This document shows, one piece after another, positions 48,785 through 55,810 of a DNA stretch of 55,810 nucleotides. The translations under genes were made by a program, and so were the position numbers. Where the stretch lies: positions 1 through 55,810 of the forward strand of contig CAAEMG010000175.1 in assembly GCA_900757025.1 (NCBI GenBank), given 5' to 3'. The notes under the pieces are model-generated. The model worked only from the letters and a program-made list of their open reading frames with translations. It was not told the DNA's origin and made no database searches. How positions within the stretch are numbered: the stretch's first letter is position 1; every line of letters starts with the position of its first letter. Origin of the DNA: Clostridia bacterium (GTDB lineage Bacteria > Bacillota > Clostridia > Lachnospirales > Anaerotignaceae).

Positions 48785-48792
48785 GCTCGTTT

Positions 48793-49014
48793 TTAAAGTT
48801 CTTTGTATTCTCCGTCTATGTGGTTTGGTTCTTCCGGAATAATAAATATGCAGGCAATATAGAGTATAATTCCTATTCCAAAGCCTGTAAAAAGTGTTCC
48901 CAAAACCCAAAGAAGTCTTATTATAGTTACATCTACATTAAAATACTGTGCCATGCCAAGGCATACGCCAGACATTTTTTTGCCTTCTTCAACTCTGTAT
49001 AATCTTTTTTCCAT
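48793..49014 (-). CDS. PspC-domain membrane protein
   Basis: A 73-residue protein with the PspC fold: KRLYRVEEGKKMSGVCLGMA, QYFNVDVTIIRLLWVLGTLF and a following membrane segment GFGIGIILYIACIFIIPEEP. PspC-type proteins take part in membrane-stress responses (phage shock); stand-alone copies in Firmicutes are small membrane proteins of unclear role. It starts 15 bases after radC and follows it on the same strand. Confidence 0.93.
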   Translation of the reverse strand: MEKRLYRVEEGKKMSGVCLGMAQYFNVDVTIIRLLWVLGTLFTGFGIGIILYIACIFIIPEEPNHIDGEYKEL

Positions 49015-49029
49015 TTTTAATTACCTCCG

Positions 49030-49722
49030 TTAAATAATATCCATATCTCTCATACTGAGATATTCATTTCCGCACACAATAATGTGGTCGGCAACATACA
49101 CATCAATCATATTCATAGCTTTTACTATGTTGGCTGTTGTTGAAACATCTTCGCTGCTTGGCACAAGGCTTCCGCCGGGATGATTGTGTGCCACAATAAT
49201 GCTTGAGGCATTAAACTTAACTGCCGCCTCAACTATACTTCTTATATATACATGGGTTTCGTTTACCGTACCCATGCTTATAAGCACAGGGCTTATGAGT
49301 CTGCTTTTTGCATCAAGGCATATGGCATAAAAACATTCTCTTTTTTCGTGTGACAACAGAAATTTGACATAGTTTCCTGCAATTTCGGAAGAATCTATAA
49401 GCATTTTTTCTTTAAATTTTCCGTAAACACTTCTTTTTCCAAGCTCCGCAACTATAGAAAACAAAACAGCCGCATTTCCGTTTAAACCGCATCTTCTTTC
49501 CAAATCGGCAGGGTCGGCATTTAAAAGAAGTTCAAGACTTCCGCCAAACTCATCTAATATTTTATGGGCAGTTTCGTTTGTGTCTTTTCTTGGAAAAATA
49601 TTGTAAAGCAGCATTTCCAAAAGCTCATGGTCTGCAAAAGAAGAAACTCCGCTTGTTTTAAGCCTTTCTCTCATTCTTTGTCTGTGTCCGCCGTGTATTC
49701 CTCCTCTTTTTCCTTCTGTCAT
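49030..49722 (-). CDS. radC: RadC/MPN-domain family protein
   Basis: A 230-residue RadC protein. An N-terminal helix-hairpin-helix (LEMLLYNIFPRKDTNETAHK; NADPADLERRCGL) precedes the JAMM metalloprotease-like domain with IIVAHNHPGGSLVPSSEDVS, the His-x-His...Ser...Asp metal pattern. Despite its name, a role in DNA repair is not established. It overlaps the DUF402 gene by four bases and precedes the PspC gene. Confidence 0.94.
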   Translation of the reverse strand: MTEGKRGGIHGGHRQRMRERLKTSGVSSFADHELLEMLLYNIFPRKDTNETAHKILDEFGGSLELLLNADPADLERRCGLNGNAAVLFSIVAELGKRSVYGKFKEKMLIDSSEIAGNYVKFLLSHEKRECFYAICLDAKSRLISPVLISMGTVNETHVYIRSIVEAAVKFNASSIIVAHNHPGGSLVPSSEDVSTTANIVKAMNMIDVYVADHIIVCGNEYLSMRDMDII

Positions 49723-50207
49723 ACATTTTCTCCATTATCGTTTAAATCAAATATACTGCCCAGTTTTCCCGAATATATAATTTTTAAAAGGCTGTCAAGA
49801 CGGCGAAGGCTCTTTTTTGCGTCTGAAACGGTTATTATTTTTTTGTCCAGAGCATCGGCTATTTCTTCCAAATCCACAACCTCAACCTTTCCGTCGGGAT
49901 ACACTTTTACATCTGCCAGAAGGTCGCTTACAACACAGCTTTTATTGTCTTTTGAAAAAACAGCATCTATTATGTCGCAGTAATAATAAACAAGTTTTCC
50001 GTCTTTATCCATAAAACGGCTTATTTTCCAGCCCTTGTCTAAATAGTACCATGAAATTCCGCAGGCAAAATCCTTTCTTGGTTTAAGAACCTTCCATTTT
50101 GTTTTTATTAATTTATGGTCTATATAATATATTATATCATCTTTAAGAAGAATTGTTTCATTGGGAATATATCTTTTTCTGTAAAGCTGAAAATCACTTA
50201 AATCCAC
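49719..50207 (-). CDS. DUF402-domain protein
   Basis: A 162-residue DUF402 (FomD-like/Ntdp) protein. The core contains ISWYYLDKGWKISRFMDKDG, KLVYYYCDIIDAVF and VVSDLLADVKVYPDGKVEVV, followed by a helical tail. Some relatives are nucleoside di-/triphosphatases and others CMP-phosphonate hydrolases; this one is unassigned. It is the first gene of the DUF402-radC-pspC unit and is coupled to radC by a four-base overlap. Confidence 0.88.
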   Translation of the reverse strand: MDLSDFQLYRKRYIPNETILLKDDIIYYIDHKLIKTKWKVLKPRKDFACGISWYYLDKGWKISRFMDKDGKLVYYYCDIIDAVFSKDNKSCVVSDLLADVKVYPDGKVEVVDLEEIADALDKKIITVSDAKKSLRRLDSLLKIIYSGKLGSIFDLNDNGENV

Positions 50208-50311
50208 TTTTTGTCACCCCATGTATTTTTTTCATGCCTTTACAACATAATAATACAAATCCCTATATACTTCAACAATGAAAAATCTTAATATTTTCTT
50301 ACTTAATCTAT

Positions 50312-50348
50312 AAAAAAATATCTGCGGATTAAAAAGCATATCCGCAGA
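50312..50348 (-). terminator. intrinsic terminator of the secreted-protein gene
   Basis: TCTGCGGAT and ATCCGCAGA form a perfect 9-bp stem; on the minus strand TATTTTTTT follows. Confidence 0.85.
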
Positions 50349-50355
50349 CAAAAAA

Positions 50356-51318
50356 CTACATATTTTCAATTTCTTTAAATGTTTTGTTCTCTATTTCGCT
50401 TAAATTTTCTTTCGGCATAGACTCGTTTGTTCCGTCTTTTCTGATTATTCTTTCATAATCAGAATATTTTTCAAATTCCGGCGTTCTTGAATAAGGCAGT
50501 TTTTCCCATCTGCTTACGACGGCAACTTTTTCTCCTGTGGATTTTTCTATTTTTTCATCAACTATAAATCTTCTCCATTCACTGCTCCAATAATAGGTTT
50601 CCTGCTCCTTCCACTCCTCCATAAGGGTATAGTCCTCCGAAGAAGGCGAAGTCTTTCTTCCGCCGTCCTCGGCTGTGTAATAAGCCTGTTCAAAATCTGA
50701 CTTTATGTTCGGCACTGCGGAGTTTTCATAAACGGCGCTTCCCTTTCTTTCCACCTTATGCCAAACCCCGTCTTCAAGCCACTGTGTATTAATGTTCATA
50801 GGCTCCGTAAAAACATTAACAAATTCTTCCGTTTCTTCATTCCATGTACTTCCGTAAAGATATGTGCATTCCTCCAATGCGCCAATCTTTTGATTTGTAT
50901 CATCAGACAAAAAAATAAGTGGGTTTCCGTGTTTGAAGTTTTTTACGATTATATTTTTCGGTGCAAAAAAATCTCCGAGGCTTCCTGCATATTCATATCC
51001 CGTTTTATCTTTTTCGTAAACTGCTGTAACATTATGCTTTGGCCCGTAGCTTACCGATATTATAGCGTCTTTTTCGTTATTTCCCATTGTGTTTTCCATA
51101 AAAACCTCAACCTTAACGCCGTCAAGTTCCTTGTCGGGAATACTTTTTCCCGTATCCTCCAAAACGATTTTTGCAATCTGCTTTTTTGTGTTTTCGTTGC
51201 TAATATTTTCTATCTGGCTTTGGGATATGGACGAGCCGAAAACCGTATGTATGCCTGCTATAAAACTGCACAAAATAAACGGCAGCAGAAATAAAGCTGT
51301 CCTTTTTGCTTTTTTCAT
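50356..51318 (-). CDS. secreted or membrane-anchored protein of unknown function
   Basis: A 320-residue protein from ATG 51318, with AGAGGTGG upstream; the longer frame to 51363 is not needed. Residues 1-29 form a signal peptide or anchor (KKAKRTALFLLPFILCSFIA, then GIHTVFGSS). The mature part is acidic and beta-rich, with many Trp and Tyr (YYWSSEWRRF; TQWLEDGVWHKVERKG). I recognise no domain and see only two Cys. It is monocistronic, divergent from the DAHP synthase gene. It might be an accessory surface protein. Confidence 0.7.
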   Translation of the reverse strand: MKKAKRTALFLLPFILCSFIAGIHTVFGSSISQSQIENISNENTKKQIAKIVLEDTGKSIPDKELDGVKVEVFMENTMGNNEKDAIISVSYGPKHNVTAVYEKDKTGYEYAGSLGDFFAPKNIIVKNFKHGNPLIFLSDDTNQKIGALEECTYLYGSTWNEETEEFVNVFTEPMNINTQWLEDGVWHKVERKGSAVYENSAVPNIKSDFEQAYYTAEDGGRKTSPSSEDYTLMEEWKEQETYYWSSEWRRFIVDEKIEKSTGEKVAVVSRWEKLPYSRTPEFEKYSDYERIIRKDGTNESMPKENLSEIENKTFKEIENM

Positions 51319-51375
51319 TTTTATACCACCTCTGTAAAATATATTCATTTTATACAGCCACAATGCTTAAAAATA

Positions 51376-51404
51376 TTGCAAAATATCATAAATTCATATA
51401 TATT
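51376..51404 (+). promoter_or_regulatory. putative promoter of the DAHP synthase gene
   Basis: TTGCAA (51376-51381), a 17-base spacer and TATATT (51399-51404); a TATAAT overlaps just downstream. Confidence 0.45.
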
Positions 51405-51461
51405 ATAATTTAACAGTCGAGTTTTTTGACGAGTTATGGCTGTAGAAAGGAAATGTTCCAG

Positions 51462-52490
51462 ATGAGTTTTAAAATAGTACAGGACATTTACTCACCGGAG
51501 GAATTCAAGGACGAAATCCCAATGAGCAGTGAGTTAAAAAAAGTTAAGGCTGAACGTGACGAGGCCCTTAAAAATGTTATCTGTGGAAAAGATAAAAGAT
51601 TTCTTGTTATCGTAGGCCCATGTTCCGCAAGTGACGAAGATGCAGTATGCGACTATACATACCGTCTTGCACAGCTTAATGACAAAGTTAAAGATAAACT
51701 TTTTATAGTTCCGAGAATTTACACAAATAAACCACGTACAACAGGCGAAGGCTATAAGGGAATGCTTCATCAGCCTGACCCTACAAAAGGTGCAAACATT
51801 CTTGCCGGCATAAGAGCCCTCAGAAAAATGCACATTCGTGCCATAAAAGAAACACATCTTACAGCGGCAGACGAAATGCTTTATCCGGAAAACTATGCTT
51901 TTCTTGATGATATTTTAAGCTATGTTGCCATAGGTGCAAGAAGCGTTGAAAACCAGCAGCACCGTCTTGTTTCAAGCGGAATTGAAGTTCCTGTTGGCAT
52001 GAAAAACCCTACAAGCGGCGACTTTTCGGTTATGCTTAACTCTATAAAGGCAGCACAAAGCGGCCACACATTCCTTTACAGAAGCCATGAAGTTTCAACA
52101 AGCGGAAACCCTTATGCACACGCTGTTTTAAGAGGCTCTGTAAATAAACACGGCCAGCTTCAGCAGAACTACCACTATGAAGACATGACTCTTCTTGCAG
52201 ATATGTATCATCAGGCAAATCTTGAATTTCCGTTTGTTGTAGTAGACGCAAACCATGCAAACAGCAAAAAGAAATTTGACGAACAGCCGAGAATTATAAA
52301 AGAAGTTCTTCACAGCCGCAAAATCAATTCAACTCTCCACAATCTTGTTCGTGGCGTTATGATTGAAAGCTTTATTGAAGAAGGAAACCAGAAGCCTGAC
52401 GGCGGAGTTTACGGCAAGAGCATTACAGATGCCTGCCTTGGCTGGGACGACACAGAAAAACTTCTTTACTATATTGCAGAAAACGCATAA
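51462..52490 (+). CDS. 3-deoxy-7-phosphoheptulonate (DAHP) synthase, class I AroF/AroG type
   Basis: A 342-residue enzyme. I favour ATG 51462 (GAAAGG 11 bases upstream); the ATG at 51453 is only two bases from that site. Motifs: RFLVIVGPCSASDEDAVCDY, VPRIYTNKPRTTGEGYKGML, ARSVENQQHRLVSSGIEVPV-like text and VVVDANHANSKKKFDEQPRI. It condenses PEP and erythrose 4-phosphate, the first step to aromatic amino acids. It is the E. coli AroF/G type, without a fused chorismate mutase. Its regulation is unknown; no T-box or trp-type attenuator is seen in the short leader. Confidence 0.95.
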   Translation: MSFKIVQDIYSPEEFKDEIPMSSELKKVKAERDEALKNVICGKDKRFLVIVGPCSASDEDAVCDYTYRLAQLNDKVKDKLFIVPRIYTNKPRTTGEGYKGMLHQPDPTKGANILAGIRALRKMHIRAIKETHLTAADEMLYPENYAFLDDILSYVAIGARSVENQQHRLVSSGIEVPVGMKNPTSGDFSVMLNSIKAAQSGHTFLYRSHEVSTSGNPYAHAVLRGSVNKHGQLQQNYHYEDMTLLADMYHQANLEFPFVVVDANHANSKKKFDEQPRIIKEVLHSRKINSTLHNLVRGVMIESFIEEGNQKPDGGVYGKSITDACLGWDDTEKLLYYIAENA

Positions 52491-52503
52491 TTTTATATGC
52501 ACA

Positions 52504-52535
52504 AAAGCCGCAGAAAACAAATTCTGCGGCTTTAT
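52504..52535. terminator. bidirectional terminator between the DAHP synthase and histidine kinase genes
   Basis: AAAGCCGCAGAA and TTCTGCGGCTTT form a perfect 12-bp stem with a six-base loop. It is followed by TATTTTATT on the plus strand and TTGTGC on the minus strand. Confidence 0.88.
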
Positions 52536-52536
52536 T

Positions 52537-53961
52537 TTATTCTTTTGATTTTTCAAGGGTAAATATAAATTCCGTTCCTTTTCCCTCTTCGCTTTTTACT
52601 TCTATAGTTTCTCCATGTGCCTTTATAAATTCCTTAACTATGGAAAGACCAAGACCAACGCCTGTTTTATCCAATCCTCTTGAAGAATCGGCTTTGAAAA
52701 ATCTTTCAAAAACTTTTCTCTTTTCGTCTTCTTTTATGCCTATTCCGCTGTCTTTAACGCTTACCAAAACTTTATTTCCTTTAAGTGTTGTTTCAACCTT
52801 TATTTCTCCTCCGTCGGGAGTAAATTTAATGGCATTGTCTAAAAGGTTTTGTATAACTCTCTGTATTTTGTTGGGGTCTGCGTTTACTTCCGTAACCTCA
52901 TCAACAAAAACAGCCTTTGTTTCTATATTTTTCTTCTTTAATCTCGGCTCCATGCTGTCAAGACTGTCACGGATAAGGTCATTAATATCAAAATCACATT
53001 TTTCTATAACAGTTGCCCCTGCCTCTGCCCTGCTTAAATCAAGCATATCGTTGGCAAGTTTCGTAAGGCGTCCCGTTTCTTCCTGAATTATGTTAAAATA
53101 TCTCTGCTGTTTTTCCGGCGGAATTGTTCCATCGGCAATAGCGCCTATAAAGCCCTGTATGCTTGTAAGAGGAGAACGAAGATCGTGGGAAATATTGGCT
53201 ATAAATTCTCTCTGGGTTTTTTCGTTTTCCTCCAGACTTTCAGCCATGTTGTTAAAACTTTCCGCAAGCTGACCTATTTCGTCATTTGCGGAATATTCTA
53301 TTCTTTTGTCAAAATTTCCGTCGGCAATTATTTTTGCCGCATCTTTCATGTCCAAAAGAGGCTTAACTATTGTTCTGGTAAAGAAATATATAAGAAGAAA
53401 ACCTATTATTATAGCCGGAATTGTAAGCCCGAAAACCATAACGCTCATGTCGCTTGCCGCATCTTTTATAACCGAAACGGATTTGCACATAAATATTCCG
53501 CCAACAAGTTTTCCACCAAGTGTTATAGGATAGCCAACCGTAAGGGCAACATCGTCAAACATTCCTCCAACTTTGCCCTTAACCGTTGCCACATTGCCGC
53601 TCATAACAATGTTTACTGCCTCATCGGTAATTGTTTTGCCAATCCATTCTTCGTCAATGCCCGGCGAAACCATTGAAATTTTGCCGTCTTTATTCATAAA
53701 AAATACGCTTGCACCCATATAACGCTCTATTATCTGAAGCTCAAAATTAACCCTGCTTGTATCCACAACGCCTGTATAATAAAGAGAATTCATGCTTTCC
53801 TTAAAGCGTTCGCCCTGAAGTATAAACTGCTGTTCCTGTTCATTCACATATCTTTGGGCATATATATGCACAAGGCTGAGCCCGAAACAGGCAAACGTAA
53901 AAATAAGCACGCCGAAATAGAGTATCATCTGTTTTTTTACAAGACTTCTTCGTTTTTTCAT
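52537..53961 (-). CDS. two-component sensor histidine kinase
   Basis: A 474-residue membrane kinase from ATG 53961 (GGAG seven bases upstream; the TTG at 53979 lies inside the regulator gene). TM1 is at residues 11-33, an extracytoplasmic PAS/dCache-like sensor at about 35-170 and TM2 at 172-195. HAMP covers 196-248. The HisKA domain has phospho-acceptor His259 in FIANISHDLRSPLTSIQG. The ATPase domain shows the N box (QNLLDNAIKFTPDGG), G1 (VKDSGIGI) and G2 (GVGLGLSIVKEF). It pairs with the regulator just upstream. The stimulus is unknown. Confidence 0.94.
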   Translation of the reverse strand: MKKRRSLVKKQMILYFGVLIFTFACFGLSLVHIYAQRYVNEQEQQFILQGERFKESMNSLYYTGVVDTSRVNFELQIIERYMGASVFFMNKDGKISMVSPGIDEEWIGKTITDEAVNIVMSGNVATVKGKVGGMFDDVALTVGYPITLGGKLVGGIFMCKSVSVIKDAASDMSVMVFGLTIPAIIIGFLLIYFFTRTIVKPLLDMKDAAKIIADGNFDKRIEYSANDEIGQLAESFNNMAESLEENEKTQREFIANISHDLRSPLTSIQGFIGAIADGTIPPEKQQRYFNIIQEETGRLTKLANDMLDLSRAEAGATVIEKCDFDINDLIRDSLDSMEPRLKKKNIETKAVFVDEVTEVNADPNKIQRVIQNLLDNAIKFTPDGGEIKVETTLKGNKVLVSVKDSGIGIKEDEKRKVFERFFKADSSRGLDKTGVGLGLSIVKEFIKAHGETIEVKSEEGKGTEFIFTLEKSKE

Positions 53962-53965
53962 ATTT

Positions 53966-54655
53966 TTACTCCACTTCAAATTTATATCCTACGCCCCAAA
54001 CTGTTTTTACGCTCCATTTGTCTTTTCTGTTAAATTTTTCTCTTATTCTTTTTATATGAACGTCAACTGTTCTTGTGTCGCCTATGTATTCATAGCCCCA
54101 TATTTTGTCCAAAAGCTGGTCTCTTGTAAACACCTGATTTGGGCGTTTTGCAAGGAAATATAAAAGCTCAAATTCTTTTGGAGGGAAATTAAGAAACTCT
54201 CCGTAATATTTAACCGTATAGTTGCTTAAATTTATTTCCAGATTATCATAAGTAAGAACATTTTCGTCGGCTGTGTTTTCCGTTTTGTCATATCTTCTTA
54301 AAACAGCCTTAACCCTTGCGGTAAGCTCTTTCGGTTCAAAAGGTTTAACCATATAGTCATCTGCGCCAAGCTCAAGGCCCAAAACCTTGTCTATTGTGTC
54401 ACCTTTTGCCGTAAGCATAATAATAGGCACTCCGCTTGTTTTTCTTATTTCTTTGCAAACTCCGTAGCCGTCAAGCCCCGGAAGCATTATATCAAGCATT
54501 ATAAGGTTTGGCTTATATTCTTCAAAAGCCTTAACTGCATCGTTTCCGTTATAAACCTCTTTTGTATCATAGCCTTCTCGTATAAGATAAAGACTTATAA
54601 GCTCTGCAATATGTTCGTCATCATCAACGACAAGTATTTTTGTTTTGTCAGCCAT
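53966..54655 (-). CDS. OmpR/PhoB-family response regulator
   Basis: A 229-residue regulator. The receiver domain (1-118) has the acidic triad ILVVDDDEH, phospho-acceptor Asp55 in LIMLDIMLPGLDGYG and the Lys in ADDYMVKPFEPKELTA. A winged-helix DNA-binding domain fills about 130-229 (PNQVFTRDQLLDKIWGYEYI; TRDVDVHIKRIR-like region ending GVGYKFEVE). It lies 24 bases after mutS2 and four bases before the kinase gene, so the three may share transcripts. Targets are unknown. Confidence 0.95.
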   Translation of the reverse strand: MADKTKILVVDDDEHIAELISLYLIREGYDTKEVYNGNDAVKAFEEYKPNLIMLDIMLPGLDGYGVCKEIRKTSGVPIIMLTAKGDTIDKVLGLELGADDYMVKPFEPKELTARVKAVLRRYDKTENTADENVLTYDNLEINLSNYTVKYYGEFLNFPPKEFELLYFLAKRPNQVFTRDQLLDKIWGYEYIGDTRTVDVHIKRIREKFNRKDKWSVKTVWGVGYKFEVE

Positions 54656-54679
54656 TGCTGTTCCTCCTTTATTTCATGT

Positions 54680-55810
54680 TTATTTAAGCTCAACCACAGT
54701 TACGCCTGTTTCACCTTCTCCGTATACACCGGGACGATAGCTTTTAACATGAGGATTTTTTCTTAAATATTCCTGAACGGCACTTCTTAAAGCACCGGTG
54801 CCTTTGCCGTGTATAATCGTTATGTTTTTAAGGCCTGCCAAATATGCGTCGTCAATATATTTGTCAACATTGCCCAGTGCCTCCGTAACAAGCTGGCCTC
54901 GGCAGTCTATTTCCGTTTTTATGCCCATGCTCTTTCCGGCACGAACTTTGCTTGAAACATTGTTTTTGCGTTCGTTTTTCTTTGCCGCGTTTTCCTGTAT
55001 TGAAAAATCGTCTATCACAAGCTCCGCAACGGGAACTTTAAACTTCATAATGCCTGCCTGAACAAAAACTTCTTTTTTCTCGTCGGGCATTGTAAGCACA
55101 TTTGCGTGTGTATCGAGAGATACAACATATACGCTGTCACCGATATTAAGCTTATCGGGAACTTTGCCTTTTTTGCGGCGTTTGGCAAGCATTTTGCTTA
55201 TCTCGCTGTCTGTATTTGCAAGAGAATTTTTAATTTTCTGCCTGCTTTCGTTCATCTTCTGCTGGCTTGCCTTGTTTCTTGCGTCACGGTTCATTTCTTT
55301 TATTATGCTATCAGCCTCTTCCTTGGCTCTTTGGTAAATGGCCTTTGCTTCTTCCCTGGCTGAAGCAATGATTTTTTCTTTCTGCTCTTCAATTTTCTTT
55401 TTCTGTTTTTCAACTTCTTTTTTAAGACCTTCTGCCTCTTTACGGAACTGCTCGGCTCTTTCCTGCTCATATACAACGCTTTTTTTGCTTATTTCCAAAT
55501 CGGCAATAACATCTTCAAACTTTGCTTCGTCGCTTTTTATAAAGGCTTTTGCGTTTTCGATTATTTCGTCCATAAGTCCAAGACGTTTTGAAATTGCAAA
55601 GGCATTGCTCTTTCCCGGTATTCCTATAAGAAATCTGTATGTTGGTTTAAGGCTTTCCACATCAAACTCACAGCTTGCGTTTTCCACGCCTTCAGTTGAA
55701 AGAGCGTAAACTTTAAGCTCGCTGTAGTGCGTTGTTACGGCTGTTCTTATGTTTCTCTTTTTAAGGCTTTGTATAACGGACATGGCAAGAGCAGCACCTT
55801 CAACTGGGTC
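54680..55810 (-). CDS. mutS2: MutS2-family protein, C-terminal part (gene runs off the right edge)
   Basis: The reading frame is open to the window end, and the residues before the first ATG (DPVEGAALAMSVIQSLKKR) are MutS2-like, so this is a partial gene rather than a start at 55783. Visible are the end of the ATPase domain (TAVTTHYSELKVYALSTEGV; YRFLIGIPGKSNAFAISKRL), a long Lys/Glu coiled coil (about 100-190 of the visible part), a KOW-like region and the C-terminal Smr nuclease domain (IDCRGQLVTEALGNVDKYID; ITIIHGKGTGALRSAVQEYL). MutS2 acts on branched DNA and, in B. subtilis, on collided ribosomes; it is not a mismatch-repair protein. Confidence 0.95.
   Translation of the reverse strand, partial: DPVEGAALAMSVIQSLKKRNIRTAVTTHYSELKVYALSTEGVENASCEFDVESLKPTYRFLIGIPGKSNAFAISKRLGLMDEIIENAKAFIKSDEAKFEDVIADLEISKKSVVYEQERAEQFRKEAEGLKKEVEKQKKKIEEQKEKIIASAREEAKAIYQRAKEEADSIIKEMNRDARNKASQQKMNESRQKIKNSLANTDSEISKMLAKRRKKGKVPDKLNIGDSVYVVSLDTHANVLTMPDEKKEVFVQAGIMKFKVPVAELVIDDFSIQENAAKKNERKNNVSSKVRAGKSMGIKTEIDCRGQLVTEALGNVDKYIDDAYLAGLKNITIIHGKGTGALRSAVQEYLRKNPHVKSYRPGVYGEGETGVTVVELK

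Noticed and set aside
1..55810. CRISPR arrays, tRNA or rRNA genes, prophage or transposase genes
   Set aside because: No regularly spaced direct repeats, no tRNA-like GTTCRANNC blocks with matching acceptor stems, no rRNA signatures and no integrase or transposase proteins were seen.

Overview
The window looks like a chromosomal stretch of a low-GC, spore-forming, anaerobic Firmicute of the class Clostridia, probably Lachnospiraceae-like. The signs are strong AT bias with AGGAGG-type ribosome sites, the sporulation membrane protein YlbJ, a Cys-rich coat-like protein behind a SigK-type promoter, Pta-AckA acetate metabolism, a DnaD plus DnaI/DnaC-type helicase loader pair, and a ferredoxin-thioredoxin-reductase-type protein. 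No rRNA, tRNA, CRISPR array, prophage or transposase gene was seen. Gene content is mostly conserved core, so most of the novelty lies in non-coding structure.

Layout, left to right. The edge holds the start of a dCMP deaminase gene. 0.2-3.4 kb is a plus-strand operon (HD hydrolase, LysR regulator, BaiN-like flavoprotein, GNAT). 3.4-9.4 kb is mostly minus strand: a membrane-anchored XRE regulator, an unknown protein, a DUF2461 protein, a large SLH-domain surface protein, YebC and YigZ, with a promoter-hairpin-terminator small-RNA candidate between the last two. 9.6-12 kb is plus strand: a split ThrE-type exporter and the Cys-rich protein. 12-20 kb is minus strand: LUD/Nudix/M19 dipeptidase; mltG-trmR-trhP (a yrrL-yrrM-yrrO-like set for wall assembly and wobble-uridine modification); an RNHCP protein; and dnaD with its helicase loader. 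20-24.3 kb is one operon: SEC-C protein, tsaC/sua5, ywlE, rpiB, upp, wecA/tagO. Next come pyrG, a cyclophilin lipoprotein and murG, then plus-strand ferritin-like and HIT genes.

29.7-38.3 kb carries maf, a DUF4321 protein, rnc-acpP-plsX, and rpmF-DUF177-ackA-pta, divergent from tmcAL-ylbJ. This is close to the B. subtilis ylbJ-ylbM-ylbN-rpmF neighbourhood. 38.5-45.3 kb is more accessory: MgtC, a MATE pump, an FTR-like protein with thioredoxin, azlCD divergent from a LysR gene, and a GntP permease with a long leader. 46-55.8 kb returns to minus-strand housekeeping: PhzF, RqcH, PspC, RadC, DUF402, a secreted unknown, DAHP synthase (plus strand), a two-component system and the C-terminal part of MutS2.

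Most notable non-coding signals: (i) a small-RNA candidate at about 8.55 kb; (ii) a hairpin able to mask the ribosome site of the HIT gene; (iii) a shared ATTTGTYGCAAA-type dyad over the -35 regions of trxA, azlCD and the LysR gene, where one self-complementary TTGCAA serves two divergent promoters; (iv) three copies of a modular dispersed repeat; (v) the SigK-type promoter of the Cys-rich gene; and (vi) the long gntP leader. All promoter, terminator and repeat calls were made by eye.
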